Origin: Sulfurovum sp. UBA12169
GTDB taxonomy: Bacteria; Campylobacterota; Campylobacteria; Campylobacterales; Sulfurovaceae
Assembly (NCBI GenBank): GCA_002742845.1
Contig: DLUH01000001.1
Span: 561,291-625,290, forward strand
Length of the DNA stretch: 64,000 nucleotides
Direction: 5' to 3'
Position 1 is the stretch's first letter. Every line of letters starts with the position of its first letter. The position numbers and the translations under genes were made by a program. This document shows positions 43,949 to 52,715 of the stretch, in pieces. The notes under the pieces are model-generated. The model had not been told where the DNA came from, made no database searches, and saw only the letters and a program-made list of their open reading frames with translations.

Positions 43949-44724
43949 TGTCTCAAATGAAAGGAAAAACACTGGTTGTCACAGGAGCAACCAAAGGAAT
44001 TGGTGAAGCCATTGCAGAAAAATTTGCCCAAAATGGTGCCAATATCGCATTCACTTACAACAGCAATGAGCAGGCTGCAAACGAACTCGCCAAAAAATGG
44101 GAAGAGGCCTATAAGGTTAAAGCCAAAGCCTATCCGCTTAATATTTTAGAGCCCGATGAATTCAAGCCTCTTTTTGAAGCGATTGATCAAGATTTTGACA
44201 GAGTAGATTTTTTTGTAAGCAATGCTATGATCTATGGCCGCCCCGTTGTCGGCGGATATGGAAAATTTATGCGGCTTAAACCAAAAGGTCTTAACAATAT
44301 CTATACAGCAACCGTTAATGCGTTTGTTGTAGGCACCCAAGAGGCTGCAAAACGTATGGAAAAAGTAGGCGGAGGCGCCGTAGTCACGATGTCGAGTACG
44401 GGAAATCTTATTTATATTGAAAACTATGCCGGACACGGGACCAACAAAGCAGCCGTAGAAGCAATGAGCCGCTATGCTGCCGTAGAGCTAGGAGAGATGA
44501 ATATCCGTGTCAATGCAGTTTCCGGCGGTCCTATAGACACAGACGCCCTGAAAGCATTTACCAACTATGAAGAGGTAAAAGCAGAGACTATCAAGCGTTC
44601 CGCGGTCAACAGAATGGGTACCCCCAAAGATATCGCAGGGGCTGTTTACTTTCTTTGCACCGACGAAGCAAGCTGGATCACAGGACAAACCATCGTGGTA
44701 GACGGAGGAACTACTTTTCGTTAA
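43948..44724 (+). CDS. fabL: Enoyl-ACP reductase III-like SDR (FabL-like)
   Basis: A 258-residue short-chain dehydrogenase. NAD(P) motif TGATKGIGEA near 12 and active-site Y-x6-K in NYAGHGTNKAAVEA, the spacing of enoyl-ACP reductases and not the Y-x3-K of ordinary SDRs. The segments QEAAKRMEKVGGG, IDTDALKAFTNYEE and GQTIVVDGG closely resemble Bacillus FabL as I remember it. It would therefore reduce enoyl-ACP in fatty acid elongation; a broader SDR role is the alternative. Start is the ATG overlapping the dapA stop. Confidence 0.8.
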   Translation: MSQMKGKTLVVTGATKGIGEAIAEKFAQNGANIAFTYNSNEQAANELAKKWEEAYKVKAKAYPLNILEPDEFKPLFEAIDQDFDRVDFFVSNAMIYGRPVVGGYGKFMRLKPKGLNNIYTATVNAFVVGTQEAAKRMEKVGGGAVVTMSSTGNLIYIENYAGHGTNKAAVEAMSRYAAVELGEMNIRVNAVSGGPIDTDALKAFTNYEEVKAETIKRSAVNRMGTPKDIAGAVYFLCTDEASWITGQTIVVDGGTTFR

Positions 44725-44813
44725 GAAAAGAGGTGTCTTTGTCTTTTGGGTAAATTTGGTTAAAATATTTTGATTTTTTAACTTTTTATTGTTTATAGTA
44801 ACAAGGATGATAT

Positions 44814-45374
44814 GTGTCGGCCTCTCAACTCTTTAATGTACCAAATATTTTAGCATTTATCCGCCTTCTGCTGGCTCCTTTAATGTTTTTTTTACTGGTC
44901 GACCGCGACAATTCTCTTTTGGCAGATATTCACTTCAGTTGGCTCGATTATATGGCTGCTTTTATTTTTGTTATTGCAAGCGCTACAGATTTTTTTGATG
45001 GGTATATTGCCCGTACATTTAACCAGATAACCACTCTGGGAAAGATACTTGATCCTTTGGCCGATAAAATGCTTACGCTTGCGGGTTTTTTAGGTCTAAT
45101 GATGCTTGATCGCGCTTCAGAATGGGCGATATTTCTTATCATTACACGTGAACTTTTTATCACCGGCCTTCGAGTCTCAGCCGCAGGCGAAGGGTTGGAT
45201 ATTGCTGCCTCATGGATGGGAAAAGTAAAAACTGTTGCACAAATGATAGCGATTGGTTTCTTGCTCATGCAGTGGCCCGGCGGAGAAATACTTTTATGGG
45301 CAGCGGTAATTCTTACCCTCTACTCCGGCTATGAATACGCTAAAGGCTTCTTAAAACATGCCTCAATGCATTAA
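44814..45374 (+). CDS. pgsA: CDP-diacylglycerol-glycerol-3-phosphate 3-phosphatidyltransferase
   Basis: A 186-residue inner-membrane enzyme making phosphatidylglycerophosphate. The CDP-alcohol phosphotransferase motif D-G-x2-A-R-x8-G-x3-D-x3-D is complete in DGYIARTFNQITTL-G-KIL-D-PLA-D near 64-87, with about five helices. It starts with GTG behind AAGGATGAT. In C. jejuni the next gene is the rseP homologue (from memory); here a porin-feo-porin block lies between. Confidence 0.93.
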   Translation: MSASQLFNVPNILAFIRLLLAPLMFFLLVDRDNSLLADIHFSWLDYMAAFIFVIASATDFFDGYIARTFNQITTLGKILDPLADKMLTLAGFLGLMMLDRASEWAIFLIITRELFITGLRVSAAGEGLDIAASWMGKVKTVAQMIAIGFLLMQWPGGEILLWAAVILTLYSGYEYAKGFLKHASMH

Positions 45375-45477
45375 AAATCACTTGAAACACTAATTGCCTA
45401 TTTTTTAATCATTTTTTGACAACTTTTTGTTTATACCTGTGACATAATTGTTTTACCATATTAAAAAAGGGGAAAAC

Positions 45478-46599
45478 ATGCGATTCACAAAACTTAGTCT
45501 AATGGCAACGATCGCGGTAAGTGTTGCGGCAGGCGGCGGAAACATTGCTCCTGTAGAGCCTGTTATTGAAACTCCGGCAACCCTAAACACCACAACTATA
45601 AGCGGTAAATTAACAGGATATTACATTACCGATGATTCGTCAGATGATATATTTGGAGATCATCATCAGCTTGCATTGGGTGCAGCACTGGAGGTATCGC
45701 ACAAATTTGCTGATTGGTTAAGTGCAAACTTTTCTGCTGTAGGATATCTCAATACGCTTGGGACGGGAGACTCAACCTACGGTTATTTTGAAGATAATAA
45801 AAAGGGGGCTTACTTCAACATAGCAAACCTTACGGCAACCTACTCCGACACTACATTGGTGGCGGGAAGACAGCTTCTTGGTACACCGATGCTTCAAGGA
45901 TATGATTGGCTGCTTGCACCGGGATCTTTTGAAGCCTATACGCTTACGAATAATTCTATCGAAAATGTGACGTTTGCAGGATCCTATGTAACCAAATGGC
46001 GGCCAAACAACAGCGGCGAATTTGACGATGATCTTTTGGGAGATAATTTTGCGTTCGGCGGAATGTATGATGACAAAGCCCTCAGCGGCAGCATTTGGTT
46101 CTACAATGTAGATGCAGGGGATTATACCCAAGTATATGCGGACCTAGGGTACGATTTTGGTGAGGCAAAAGTAGAAGGACAATTTGTCAATACCGACTTT
46201 GATACAGGAGATGATGCAACTGCGTTTGGCGCCAAAGTCTCCACTTCGCTTTCAGGGGTTGAGTTAAGTGCTGCATACAACCGTCTTGCAGATAATGGTA
46301 CGGCATATATTGGCTGGAATAATCTCTACACCAACTCGTGGAACAGTTCTGTTGCAGATCAGTGGACACCGGGCGATATCAATGCGTTTAAAGTAGCCGC
46401 TTCAAAAACTTATAATGCACTTTCTGCCGAAGTGTCGTACGGAGATTACGACAATGACCGATATGAAACAGACGTGATCTTAGGATACGAACTCACCAAA
46501 TCCGTTGATCTTGGCATGGTGTATTCCAATACACAAAGTGCAGCTACGGGCGACACTAGTGTAAATCAATTTGAATTGTATGCGATTTACAAATTCTAG
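45478..46599 (+). CDS. Outer-membrane porin-like beta-barrel protein
   Basis: A 373-residue exported protein with an N-terminal signal (MRFTKLSLMATIAVSVAAG), alternating beta-strand patterns throughout and a C-terminal ELYAIYKF ending in Phe, the outer-membrane insertion signal. GRQLLGTPM and the aromatic-girdle spacing resemble the major porins of Campylobacterota. GGGGAAAAC precedes the ATG at 45478. The upstream region has TTGACA (45416) and CATAAT (45443) as a possible promoter. It ends at a strong hairpin terminator, so it is a single-gene unit. Confidence 0.8.
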   Translation: MRFTKLSLMATIAVSVAAGGGNIAPVEPVIETPATLNTTTISGKLTGYYITDDSSDDIFGDHHQLALGAALEVSHKFADWLSANFSAVGYLNTLGTGDSTYGYFEDNKKGAYFNIANLTATYSDTTLVAGRQLLGTPMLQGYDWLLAPGSFEAYTLTNNSIENVTFAGSYVTKWRPNNSGEFDDDLLGDNFAFGGMYDDKALSGSIWFYNVDAGDYTQVYADLGYDFGEAKVEGQFVNTDFDTGDDATAFGAKVSTSLSGVELSAAYNRLADNGTAYIGWNNLYTNSWNSSVADQWTPGDINAFKVAASKTYNALSAEVSYGDYDNDRYETDVILGYELTKSVDLGMVYSNTQSAATGDTSVNQFELYAIYKF

Positions 46600-46628
46600 C
46601 CTCATGCACGCTTCAAGCTTTTAAACAT

Positions 46629-46661
46629 AACACTCTTTTGCAATAGAAGAGTGTTTGCTTT
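46629..46661 (+). terminator. Rho-independent terminator after the porin gene
   Basis: A 9-bp perfect stem AACACTCTT/AAGAGTGTT with a 9-nt loop, followed by a T-rich tail (TGCTTTTTCTC). Confidence 0.85.
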
Positions 46662-46692
46662 TTCTCTTTATTTTTTCCATTATTTATTTTAT

Positions 46693-46711
46693 GATAATGA
46701 CTATCAATTTA
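46693..46711 (+). promoter_or_regulatory. Fur box of the feo operon
   Basis: GATAATGACTATCAATT matches most of the GATAATGATAATCATTATC consensus. It lies about 100 bp ahead of feoB; a second half-site (GTTATCATTT) occurs near 46767-46776. Iron repression of feoB, feoA and the following porin is inferred. Confidence 0.65.
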
Positions 46712-46809
46712 ACATAATTTAAGAATCAAAGCTGTATTATGCCGTATTGAAATATAAATGAAAGCAGTTATCATTTATATTTTTAAAAAACCATAAGGAT
46801 TTTCTATCT

Positions 46810-48927
46810 ATGAAACCAATTATAGTGGCGCTTGCGGGGCAACCTAATGTCGGCAAAAGCTCCCTGATCAATGCCATCTCTAATGCCAAACTAAAAGTAG
46901 GCAACTTTCCGGGTGTTACTGTCGATAAAATAGAAGTTTCTTTTAGAATATGTGATGAAATCGAGTGTAAAGATTTTGACGTAAGAATCATAGATTTACC
47001 CGGTGCATACTCTTTGACAGACTATACGATAGAAGAAAAAGTCACTAAAAGCTTCTTGCTTAGTGACGAGTACGACATCATAGTAAATGTTGTAGATGCA
47101 ACCAATCTGCAAAGAAATCTTCTTTTTACAACGCAACTTCTTGAAACAGGTAAAAAGGTGATTGTAGTTCTCAATATGATCGATGAAGCTAAAAAAGAAG
47201 GAATTGAAATCGATGAAAAGCAGCTCTCAAAGATCCTTGGAGTTCCTTGCATCAAAACAAGTGCAACAACCAAAGAAGGGGTTGAAGCGCTAAAGCATGC
47301 CATTGTCAAAGCCTATCAAACAAAAAGCATATCAGCAAAGGTGATTTACAGTGATCCTATCGAAGAAGAGATCGCACAAATCACATCTTTTCTTGTTGAA
47401 AAAAAATATCAAAGCACTATGCCGTTAAGACAACTTGCCGTAAGACTTTTACAAGAAAACAAAGAAGTCTACAAAAAAATGCACGATGAACCTATTTGGA
47501 TCGAACTTCTGCCGACAATCAGAGAAGCGTTAAGCCATATCTATCTACACAATGAAACCAAAGATTTGGAACAGATTTTTGCAGATGAACATTTTGCTTT
47601 TGCCAAAGGTGCCAAGATGGAGGTAATGTCGGTCAAGTCCATGAAAGCTAAAAATTTGACACAAAAGATAGACAACCTGCTTATCAATAAATTTTTAGGT
47701 ATTCCTTTGTTTCTTTTCTTTATGTGGGGGCTTTTTCAGCTTACTTTCGAATTGGGTTCACTGCCTATGGATTATATTGATACTGTTTTTGTTTGGCTGG
47801 GAGAGCAAACAAAAAACATACTTGGCGAAGGCATTTTGGGATCATTAATCGCAGATGGTGCCATCGCCGGAGTGGGTGCCGTTGTAATGTTTTTGCCCAA
47901 TATTGTGATTCTTTTTATTGGTATCGCATTGCTTGAAACTACAGGCTACATGAGTCGGGTTGCTTTTTTGCTTGATGGTTTTTTTCATAAATTTGGACTT
48001 CACGGAAAAAGTTTTATCCCCTTGGTAACAGGTTTTGGATGCTCTGTTCCGGCCTACATGGCAGCTAGAGCCTTGAAAAATGAAAAAGACAGACTCATAA
48101 CACTCTTTATCATTGGATTCATGAGTTGCGGAGCCAGACTGCCTATCTATGTGCTTTTTGCGGGAGCTTTTTTTGCAGAAGATGAAGCAGGAAGCATCTT
48201 GTTTCTTATTTATATTTCCGGCGCGATTTTAGGATTGTTTGCAGCAAAAGCGTTAAAACTTTTTGTGTTTAAAGGAGAAGATGAACCTTTTGTTATGGAG
48301 ATGCCAAAATACCGCTTGCCCTCTTTAAAACTTATTTGGCACACCGTATACGGACAGGCCAAAAGCTATCTCAAAAAAGCAGGGACTTTCATTTTGGCAG
48401 CTTCCATGCTGATCTGGTTTGCAAGCAATTATCCCAAAAACGAGGCCTTAGAAGAGGCCTATGCCGCCAAGATAGAACTGGCAGCAGACGAAGCAGCCAA
48501 GACACAGCTTAGCAACGAACTTACAAGCAAACTGCTCGAAGAAAGTTATCTGGGGCGGATCGGTCATGCAACAGCCCCATTTTTTGCTCCGCTTGGATTT
48601 GACTGGCGCATGTCGATTGCACTTGAAGCAGGACTTGCAGCAAAAGAAGTGGTTGTTTCTACGCTTGGGGTACTCTACGCATTGGGCGATGACGTGGACG
48701 AAGGAAACAAAGGCCTTGTGGCACAAATCAAAGCCAATATACCTTTTGCTTCAGCCATAGCCTTTATCGTATTTGTAATGATTTACTTGCCTTGTTTGGC
48801 TGCATCCATGGTTTTCGCAAAAGAAGCAGGCGGATGGAAATATCTGCTTTACTTGTTTGTGATGACTACCTCAACGGCATGGATATTGAGCTTTATTGCA
48901 TATCGTGTTACATTATTAATCATCTAG
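46810..48927 (+). CDS. feoB: Ferrous iron transporter FeoB
   Basis: A 705-residue Fe2+ transporter. The N-terminal G protein has G1 GQPNVGKS at 10-17, GVT (G2), DLPGAYSL (G3) and NMIDE (G4), followed by the GDI-like helical region. The membrane part (about 280-705) carries the two gate motifs with Cys: VTGFGCSVPAYMAAR and the later CGARLPIYV region, and a late PCLAA. AAGGA lies 10 nt before the ATG. FeoA is encoded 8 bp downstream, the reverse of the order in E. coli. Confidence 0.96.
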   Translation: MKPIIVALAGQPNVGKSSLINAISNAKLKVGNFPGVTVDKIEVSFRICDEIECKDFDVRIIDLPGAYSLTDYTIEEKVTKSFLLSDEYDIIVNVVDATNLQRNLLFTTQLLETGKKVIVVLNMIDEAKKEGIEIDEKQLSKILGVPCIKTSATTKEGVEALKHAIVKAYQTKSISAKVIYSDPIEEEIAQITSFLVEKKYQSTMPLRQLAVRLLQENKEVYKKMHDEPIWIELLPTIREALSHIYLHNETKDLEQIFADEHFAFAKGAKMEVMSVKSMKAKNLTQKIDNLLINKFLGIPLFLFFMWGLFQLTFELGSLPMDYIDTVFVWLGEQTKNILGEGILGSLIADGAIAGVGAVVMFLPNIVILFIGIALLETTGYMSRVAFLLDGFFHKFGLHGKSFIPLVTGFGCSVPAYMAARALKNEKDRLITLFIIGFMSCGARLPIYVLFAGAFFAEDEAGSILFLIYISGAILGLFAAKALKLFVFKGEDEPFVMEMPKYRLPSLKLIWHTVYGQAKSYLKKAGTFILAASMLIWFASNYPKNEALEEAYAAKIELAADEAAKTQLSNELTSKLLEESYLGRIGHATAPFFAPLGFDWRMSIALEAGLAAKEVVVSTLGVLYALGDDVDEGNKGLVAQIKANIPFASAIAFIVFVMIYLPCLAASMVFAKEAGGWKYLLYLFVMTTSTAWILSFIAYRVTLLII

Positions 48928-48935
48928 GAGAGAGT

Positions 48936-49160
48936 ATGTTACTTAGTCAATTACACAAAGGGGACCGGGCGCAAATAGTTAAAATTAACGCAAACAAAAT
49001 ACTCAAAGATCGTTTTGTTTCGTTTGGCATCATACCCGGCGAAACACTCGCTGTTAAAACATGTTCTATGGCAAAACAAACCATGGAGATAGAGATAGAA
49101 GGCACACATATTGCCCTAAGAGCCGTAGAAGCCAATAAAATAGAAATTATCAAACTATAA
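48936..49160 (+). CDS. feoA: FeoA-domain protein
   Basis: A 74-residue SH3-like FeoA protein: LSQLHKGDRAQIVKI at the start, LKDRFVSFGIIPGE in the middle and GTHIALRAVEANKIEI at the end. It binds FeoB and supports Fe2+ uptake. GGAGAG precedes the ATG at 48936; longer frames run back into feoB and are not credible. The porin follows 21 bp later. Confidence 0.93.
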   Translation: MLLSQLHKGDRAQIVKINANKILKDRFVSFGIIPGETLAVKTCSMAKQTMEIEIEGTHIALRAVEANKIEIIKL

Positions 49161-49181
49161 ATAAAAAGGAGGAAATAAAAA

Positions 49182-50324
49182 ATGAAGTCCAGACTATTTT
49201 TTGCTAATGTATTATTGATATCAACTCTTGATATCATTCATGCCGATACGTTCATTGACACGGTTGAGGGCTATGTTCGATCAGGCGTTCAAACAACTGA
49301 TATCAAACATGACGACACCTACACAGATATAGCGTTGGGAGGGAAACTCCATATAGATACGCAATCGTTTTACACGATAAGTGCAGGTGTAAGTCTCTAC
49401 ACTACCAATGCGCTTGGCAAACAAGAAGGAAACGGGATACCTTTTTTTGATACAGCCAATCACTCTTATACGATTTTAGGAGAAGCGTACCTGAAGGGAA
49501 AATGGGAAAACGCCACATTAACCATTGGCCGCCAGGAGATCGACACCCCTTTTGCCGATACGGATGATATCGGCATGATACCCAATACGTTTGAAGCAGC
49601 AATGCTTGTAAGCCAAATAACAGAAGCTGCGACGATTACACTTGGTCATTTGCACAAAATGGCCGGCGTTGATGCACCCAATCCTTCTGAGTTTACGCGC
49701 ATCAACGATGATGAAGGAGTGCAGCTCTTGGGCGTCAGCTATGAAGGCATAAGCAATCTTACTTTATCTGCATGGGACTATAGATTAAACCGTTACGAAA
49801 CAGACAACATCGCTTATTTTGAAGCCAACTACGAAAACACATATAATGATTTAACCTATAGTTTCAATCTGCAATATGCTCTGCAAAACGCTCAAATGCC
49901 GGGCACAGACAATGCCGATATTTATGGGATAGATGCTTCGGTCGGATTTGAGGATGCAGGGCTTGCGTTTGGGGTTGCCTACAATAAAAGCGAAGGCAAC
50001 GCTGCAGACAATGGCTTTGGCGGAGGACCATTTTTTACAAGTTCCGAACATCTGACGCTTGCCGAAGCAAACGGCGAAGGCGAAGCTTTTTTTTATACTG
50101 CAACCTGGGATGCCAAGAGCGTAGGTTTGGAAAATCTCTCATTCTTGATCGGAAAATTTATACTTGAAGACAACAGCGGCATTCAAAGCGATGAAATAGA
50201 CTTTGCAGCAAGCTACTCTTTTTCGGATGCCTTAAGCATTGAAGCATATATCAGCCACATCGATGACAAAATCAACGCAGCCAAATGCAAAAACACAAGA
50301 GTATTTCTTAACTATACATTTTGA
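49182..50324 (+). CDS. OprD-like outer-membrane porin in the feo operon
   Basis: A 380-residue beta-barrel protein with a signal peptide (cleavage after IIHA), GRQEIDTPFADTDDIGMIPNTFEA near 108-131, a motif typical of OprD-type porins of Campylobacterota, and C-terminal FLNYTF. AAGGAGG precedes the ATG. It is 21 bp after feoA with no promoter visible, so it should share Fur control and may admit Fe2+ or a small iron-binding solute. Two cysteine-free loops rich in Gly and Asp are visible; the lone Cys is near the C-terminus. Confidence 0.82.
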   Translation: MKSRLFFANVLLISTLDIIHADTFIDTVEGYVRSGVQTTDIKHDDTYTDIALGGKLHIDTQSFYTISAGVSLYTTNALGKQEGNGIPFFDTANHSYTILGEAYLKGKWENATLTIGRQEIDTPFADTDDIGMIPNTFEAAMLVSQITEAATITLGHLHKMAGVDAPNPSEFTRINDDEGVQLLGVSYEGISNLTLSAWDYRLNRYETDNIAYFEANYENTYNDLTYSFNLQYALQNAQMPGTDNADIYGIDASVGFEDAGLAFGVAYNKSEGNAADNGFGGGPFFTSSEHLTLAEANGEGEAFFYTATWDAKSVGLENLSFLIGKFILEDNSGIQSDEIDFAASYSFSDALSIEAYISHIDDKINAAKCKNTRVFLNYTF

Positions 50325-50344
50325 TTCATTTTGTATCGATATAG

Positions 50345-50365
50345 GGTGTCATATTGCTTGACACC
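50345..50365 (+). terminator. Probable terminator of the feo-porin unit
   Basis: A 7-bp stem GGTGTCA/TGACACC with a 7-nt loop, 20 bp after the porin stop. The T tract is poor (GGTCTTTCT), so efficiency is doubtful. Confidence 0.5.
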
Positions 50366-50398
50366 GGTCTTTCTAATCAAATCATCACCAACTTTTGC

Positions 50399-50404
50399 TA
50401 TAAT
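50399..50404 (+). promoter_or_regulatory. Extended -10 promoter for rseP-yggS
   Basis: TTGCTATAATC, 30 bp upstream of the rseP ATG, in the extended -10 style seen before several genes of the window. Confidence 0.6.
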
Positions 50405-50433
50405 CTTTATCTTAAACAGTACAGAGGAGTTTT

Positions 50434-51489
50434 ATGAGTTTTATTGTGGCACTTTTAGTTTTATCGGCATTGGTATTTTTCCACGAATTGGGGCACTTTG
50501 CCGCTGCACGCTTTTTGGGTGTGCATGTAGAGGTTTTTAGTATCGGATTTGGTAAAAAACTGTATTCAAAAATGATAGGCAAAACCCAGTGGAGCATTTC
50601 TGCCATTCCTCTGGGCGGTTATGTGAAAATGAAAGGGCAAGATGATGCTGATCCCGCCAAGAGCAGCTATGATACAGACAGCTACAGCAGCAAACAGCCT
50701 TGGCAACGCATCATTATTTTGCTTGCAGGGCCTTTTGCAAACTTTTTTTTAGCTTTTTTTCTCTATTTTGCCATCGCCAATCTTGGCGTGCCCAAACTTT
50801 TACCTTATGTGGGAGAGATAAGCCAAGGCACTCCGGCCCATAAGGCAGGACTTCAAAAAAATGACAAAATTATCAGTGTTAACGAACAAGAGATTGGATA
50901 CTGGGAAGAGATCGGCCGACAAATCAATGAAAGCACCGGCGATGTTGTATTGGAAGTCGAACGAAATTATCAAATAGTTACTCTCTGGCTTGCTCCAAAA
51001 CGTATCGAAGATAAGAATATTTTTGGCGAAACTGTTACCAGACGTATTATCGGTATCAGTCCTTCAGGAAAACAAGCAACGGTTTATTTTGGACTTATTG
51101 ATGGAGTAGCCTATGCCTGGGAGGAGACCAAAAAAGCCAGCCTGCTCATTATACAAAGCGTACAAAAACTGCTAACCGGCGTAGTGGGGGCAGACCAAGT
51201 GGGGGGAGTCATCACCATTGTAGATGTGACGGCACAAGCAAGCCATGCGGGATTGACTTCGCTTCTGTTTTTTGCTGCGCTTATTTCGGTCAATTTGGGC
51301 GTACTCAATCTGCTTCCGATCCCTGCACTTGACGGCGGGCACATTATATTTAATCTTTACGAATGGATCCGCAAAAAAGCGCCCAGTGAAATTGTCATGT
51401 ATCGTATGACGATTGCAGGATGGGGCATTTTGCTTGGGCTTATGCTGCTTGGACTATATAATGATATCAACAGATTATGGGGGAATTAA
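50434..51489 (+). CDS. rseP: Site-2 protease RseP (M50)
   Basis: A 351-residue intramembrane zinc protease. The H-E-L-G-H motif lies in the first helix near 19, a PDZ domain spans about 115-190 (AHKAGLQKNDKIISVNEQEI), and the third zinc ligand is in NLLPIPALDGGH near 290. It would cleave membrane-anchored anti-sigma factors or signal-peptide remnants. GAGGAG precedes the ATG, and its TAA overlaps the yggS start. Confidence 0.95.
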   Translation: MSFIVALLVLSALVFFHELGHFAAARFLGVHVEVFSIGFGKKLYSKMIGKTQWSISAIPLGGYVKMKGQDDADPAKSSYDTDSYSSKQPWQRIIILLAGPFANFFLAFFLYFAIANLGVPKLLPYVGEISQGTPAHKAGLQKNDKIISVNEQEIGYWEEIGRQINESTGDVVLEVERNYQIVTLWLAPKRIEDKNIFGETVTRRIIGISPSGKQATVYFGLIDGVAYAWEETKKASLLIIQSVQKLLTGVVGADQVGGVITIVDVTAQASHAGLTSLLFFAALISVNLGVLNLLPIPALDGGHIIFNLYEWIRKKAPSEIVMYRMTIAGWGILLGLMLLGLYNDINRLWGN

Positions 51490-52178
51490 TGCAAATACTA
51501 GACAAGGAACAGCTTAGAAAAAATCTGGATGAAGTCATCTGGAATATTGAGCGGGCACGTATCAGTGTTAGCGAACACCACATTGTTAAACTGGTAACAG
51601 TCGCGAAATATACGGCGGTTGAAAATATTCACACACTTTATGAATTGGGACAGAGAGCATTTGGCGAAAATCAGGTTCAGCAACTCAAAGAACGTATGCT
51701 GGCACTAAAAGAGCTGCCTCTTGAATGGCATATGATAGGCACACTTCAAAAAAACAAGATTAACAACCTCATAGACCTTCATCCAAGCCTGATGCAGTCG
51801 CTTGACAGTATAGATTTGGCTATAGAGCTCAACAAAAGACTGGGAGCCAAAGCACAAACAATGCACTGCCTCCTTCAAATCAACAGTGCAAACGAAAAGA
51901 GCAAATCAGGATTTTTAGCACAACAAGCTATCGACGCATATCAGCAGATCAAAGAAAGCTGTCCGCATATCGCCCTTAAAGGCATCATGAGCATCGGCGC
52001 ACACAGCGATGACAATGCCATCATTCAAAAAAGTTTTGAAACAACATACCGCATCTTTGATGATTTAAAAAAAGAGGGAGCGACTGTCTGCTCGATGGGT
52101 ATGAGCGAAGATTATGAATTGGCCATTAAATGCGGATCAAATCTGGTGCGTGTCGGTTCAGCGCTCTTTAAATCATAG
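51489..52178 (+). CDS. yggS: PLP homeostasis protein (YggS/PLPBP)
   Basis: A 229-residue single-domain alanine-racemase-fold protein binding pyridoxal phosphate. VKLVTVAKY holds the PLP lysine, with FGENQVQQL, WHMIGTLQKNKI, SIGAHSDD and SMGMSEDYELA. It buffers PLP and has no racemase activity in studied members. Start is ATG overlapping the rseP stop (TAATG); an earlier in-frame ATG lies inside rseP. A strong bidirectional hairpin follows. Confidence 0.92.
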   Translation: MQILDKEQLRKNLDEVIWNIERARISVSEHHIVKLVTVAKYTAVENIHTLYELGQRAFGENQVQQLKERMLALKELPLEWHMIGTLQKNKINNLIDLHPSLMQSLDSIDLAIELNKRLGAKAQTMHCLLQINSANEKSKSGFLAQQAIDAYQQIKESCPHIALKGIMSIGAHSDDNAIIQKSFETTYRIFDDLKKEGATVCSMGMSEDYELAIKCGSNLVRVGSALFKS

Positions 52179-52191
52179 CTGTTTCATTTTT

Positions 52192-52226
52192 TGTTGTGCA
52201 AAAATTATTTTTGCACAACATTTTTA
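52192..52226. terminator. Bidirectional terminator between yggS and the Fur-family gene
   Basis: A 13-bp perfect stem, TGTTGTGCAAAAA (52192-52204) with TTTTTGCACAACA (52208-52220), loop TTA, flanked by T runs on both strands. The TAA stop of the convergent regulator gene occupies the loop and its last codons form one arm. Confidence 0.9.
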
Positions 52227-52633
52227 GATTGACAATGGGCGCAAATGCCGTACAGGTTGAATTGCTGCTTAACTAGCATAAAATGTACTTCCTTTGTAAG
52301 TGTCTCCAAGATTTGATTCATCTCCTTTGTACAAGAAAGATCTTCTACCTCTCCGCATTGCGTGCATACCATATGGATATGATCAAGTTTTGACAATTCA
52401 TATTTTGGCTTTCGTCCCATAATAGGAACTTCCACCAAAACGCCTTTTTCAACCATGATAATGATATTTTTATAAATTGTTGCCACAGAAAGAGAAGGAT
52501 GCACTTTAATAACCTTATCGTAAATCTCATCTATTGTCATATGTCCGTATTTATCTACCACTTCCAATATATGCAACCGCTGAAATGTTGCTTTAAGCTC
52601 ACTCTTCTTTAAAAGTGTTATGTAGCTTGTCAT
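52205..52633 (-). CDS. perR: Fur-family regulator, probably PerR
   Basis: A 142-residue Fur-fold repressor: winged helix (about 1-85, SVATIYKNIIIMVEKG recognition region), regulatory-site residues in KLDHIHMVC, and structural zinc CxxC pairs CTQCG near 92 and CAHC near 132. It sits next to a divergently unrelated but same-strand 2-Cys peroxiredoxin gene, which favours PerR over Fur or Zur by context. AAGGATAAG precedes the ATG. Confidence 0.75.
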   Translation of the reverse strand: MTSYITLLKKSELKATFQRLHILEVVDKYGHMTIDEIYDKVIKVHPSLSVATIYKNIIIMVEKGVLVEVPIMGRKPKYELSKLDHIHMVCTQCGEVEDLSCTKEMNQILETLTKEVHFMLVKQQFNLYGICAHCQSKNVVQK

Positions 52634-52715
52634 TCTTATCCTTTTTGACTCATATGGCGCAGCGCTATTGATTTTTAGCCATTGTTTTGTTTATTTTTGG
52701 AAACAGATCTAAAAA

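Noticed and set aside
48792-48935. Long N-terminal extension of FeoA
   Set aside because: It runs through feoB in another frame; GGAGAG before the ATG at 48936 and family length fix the start.
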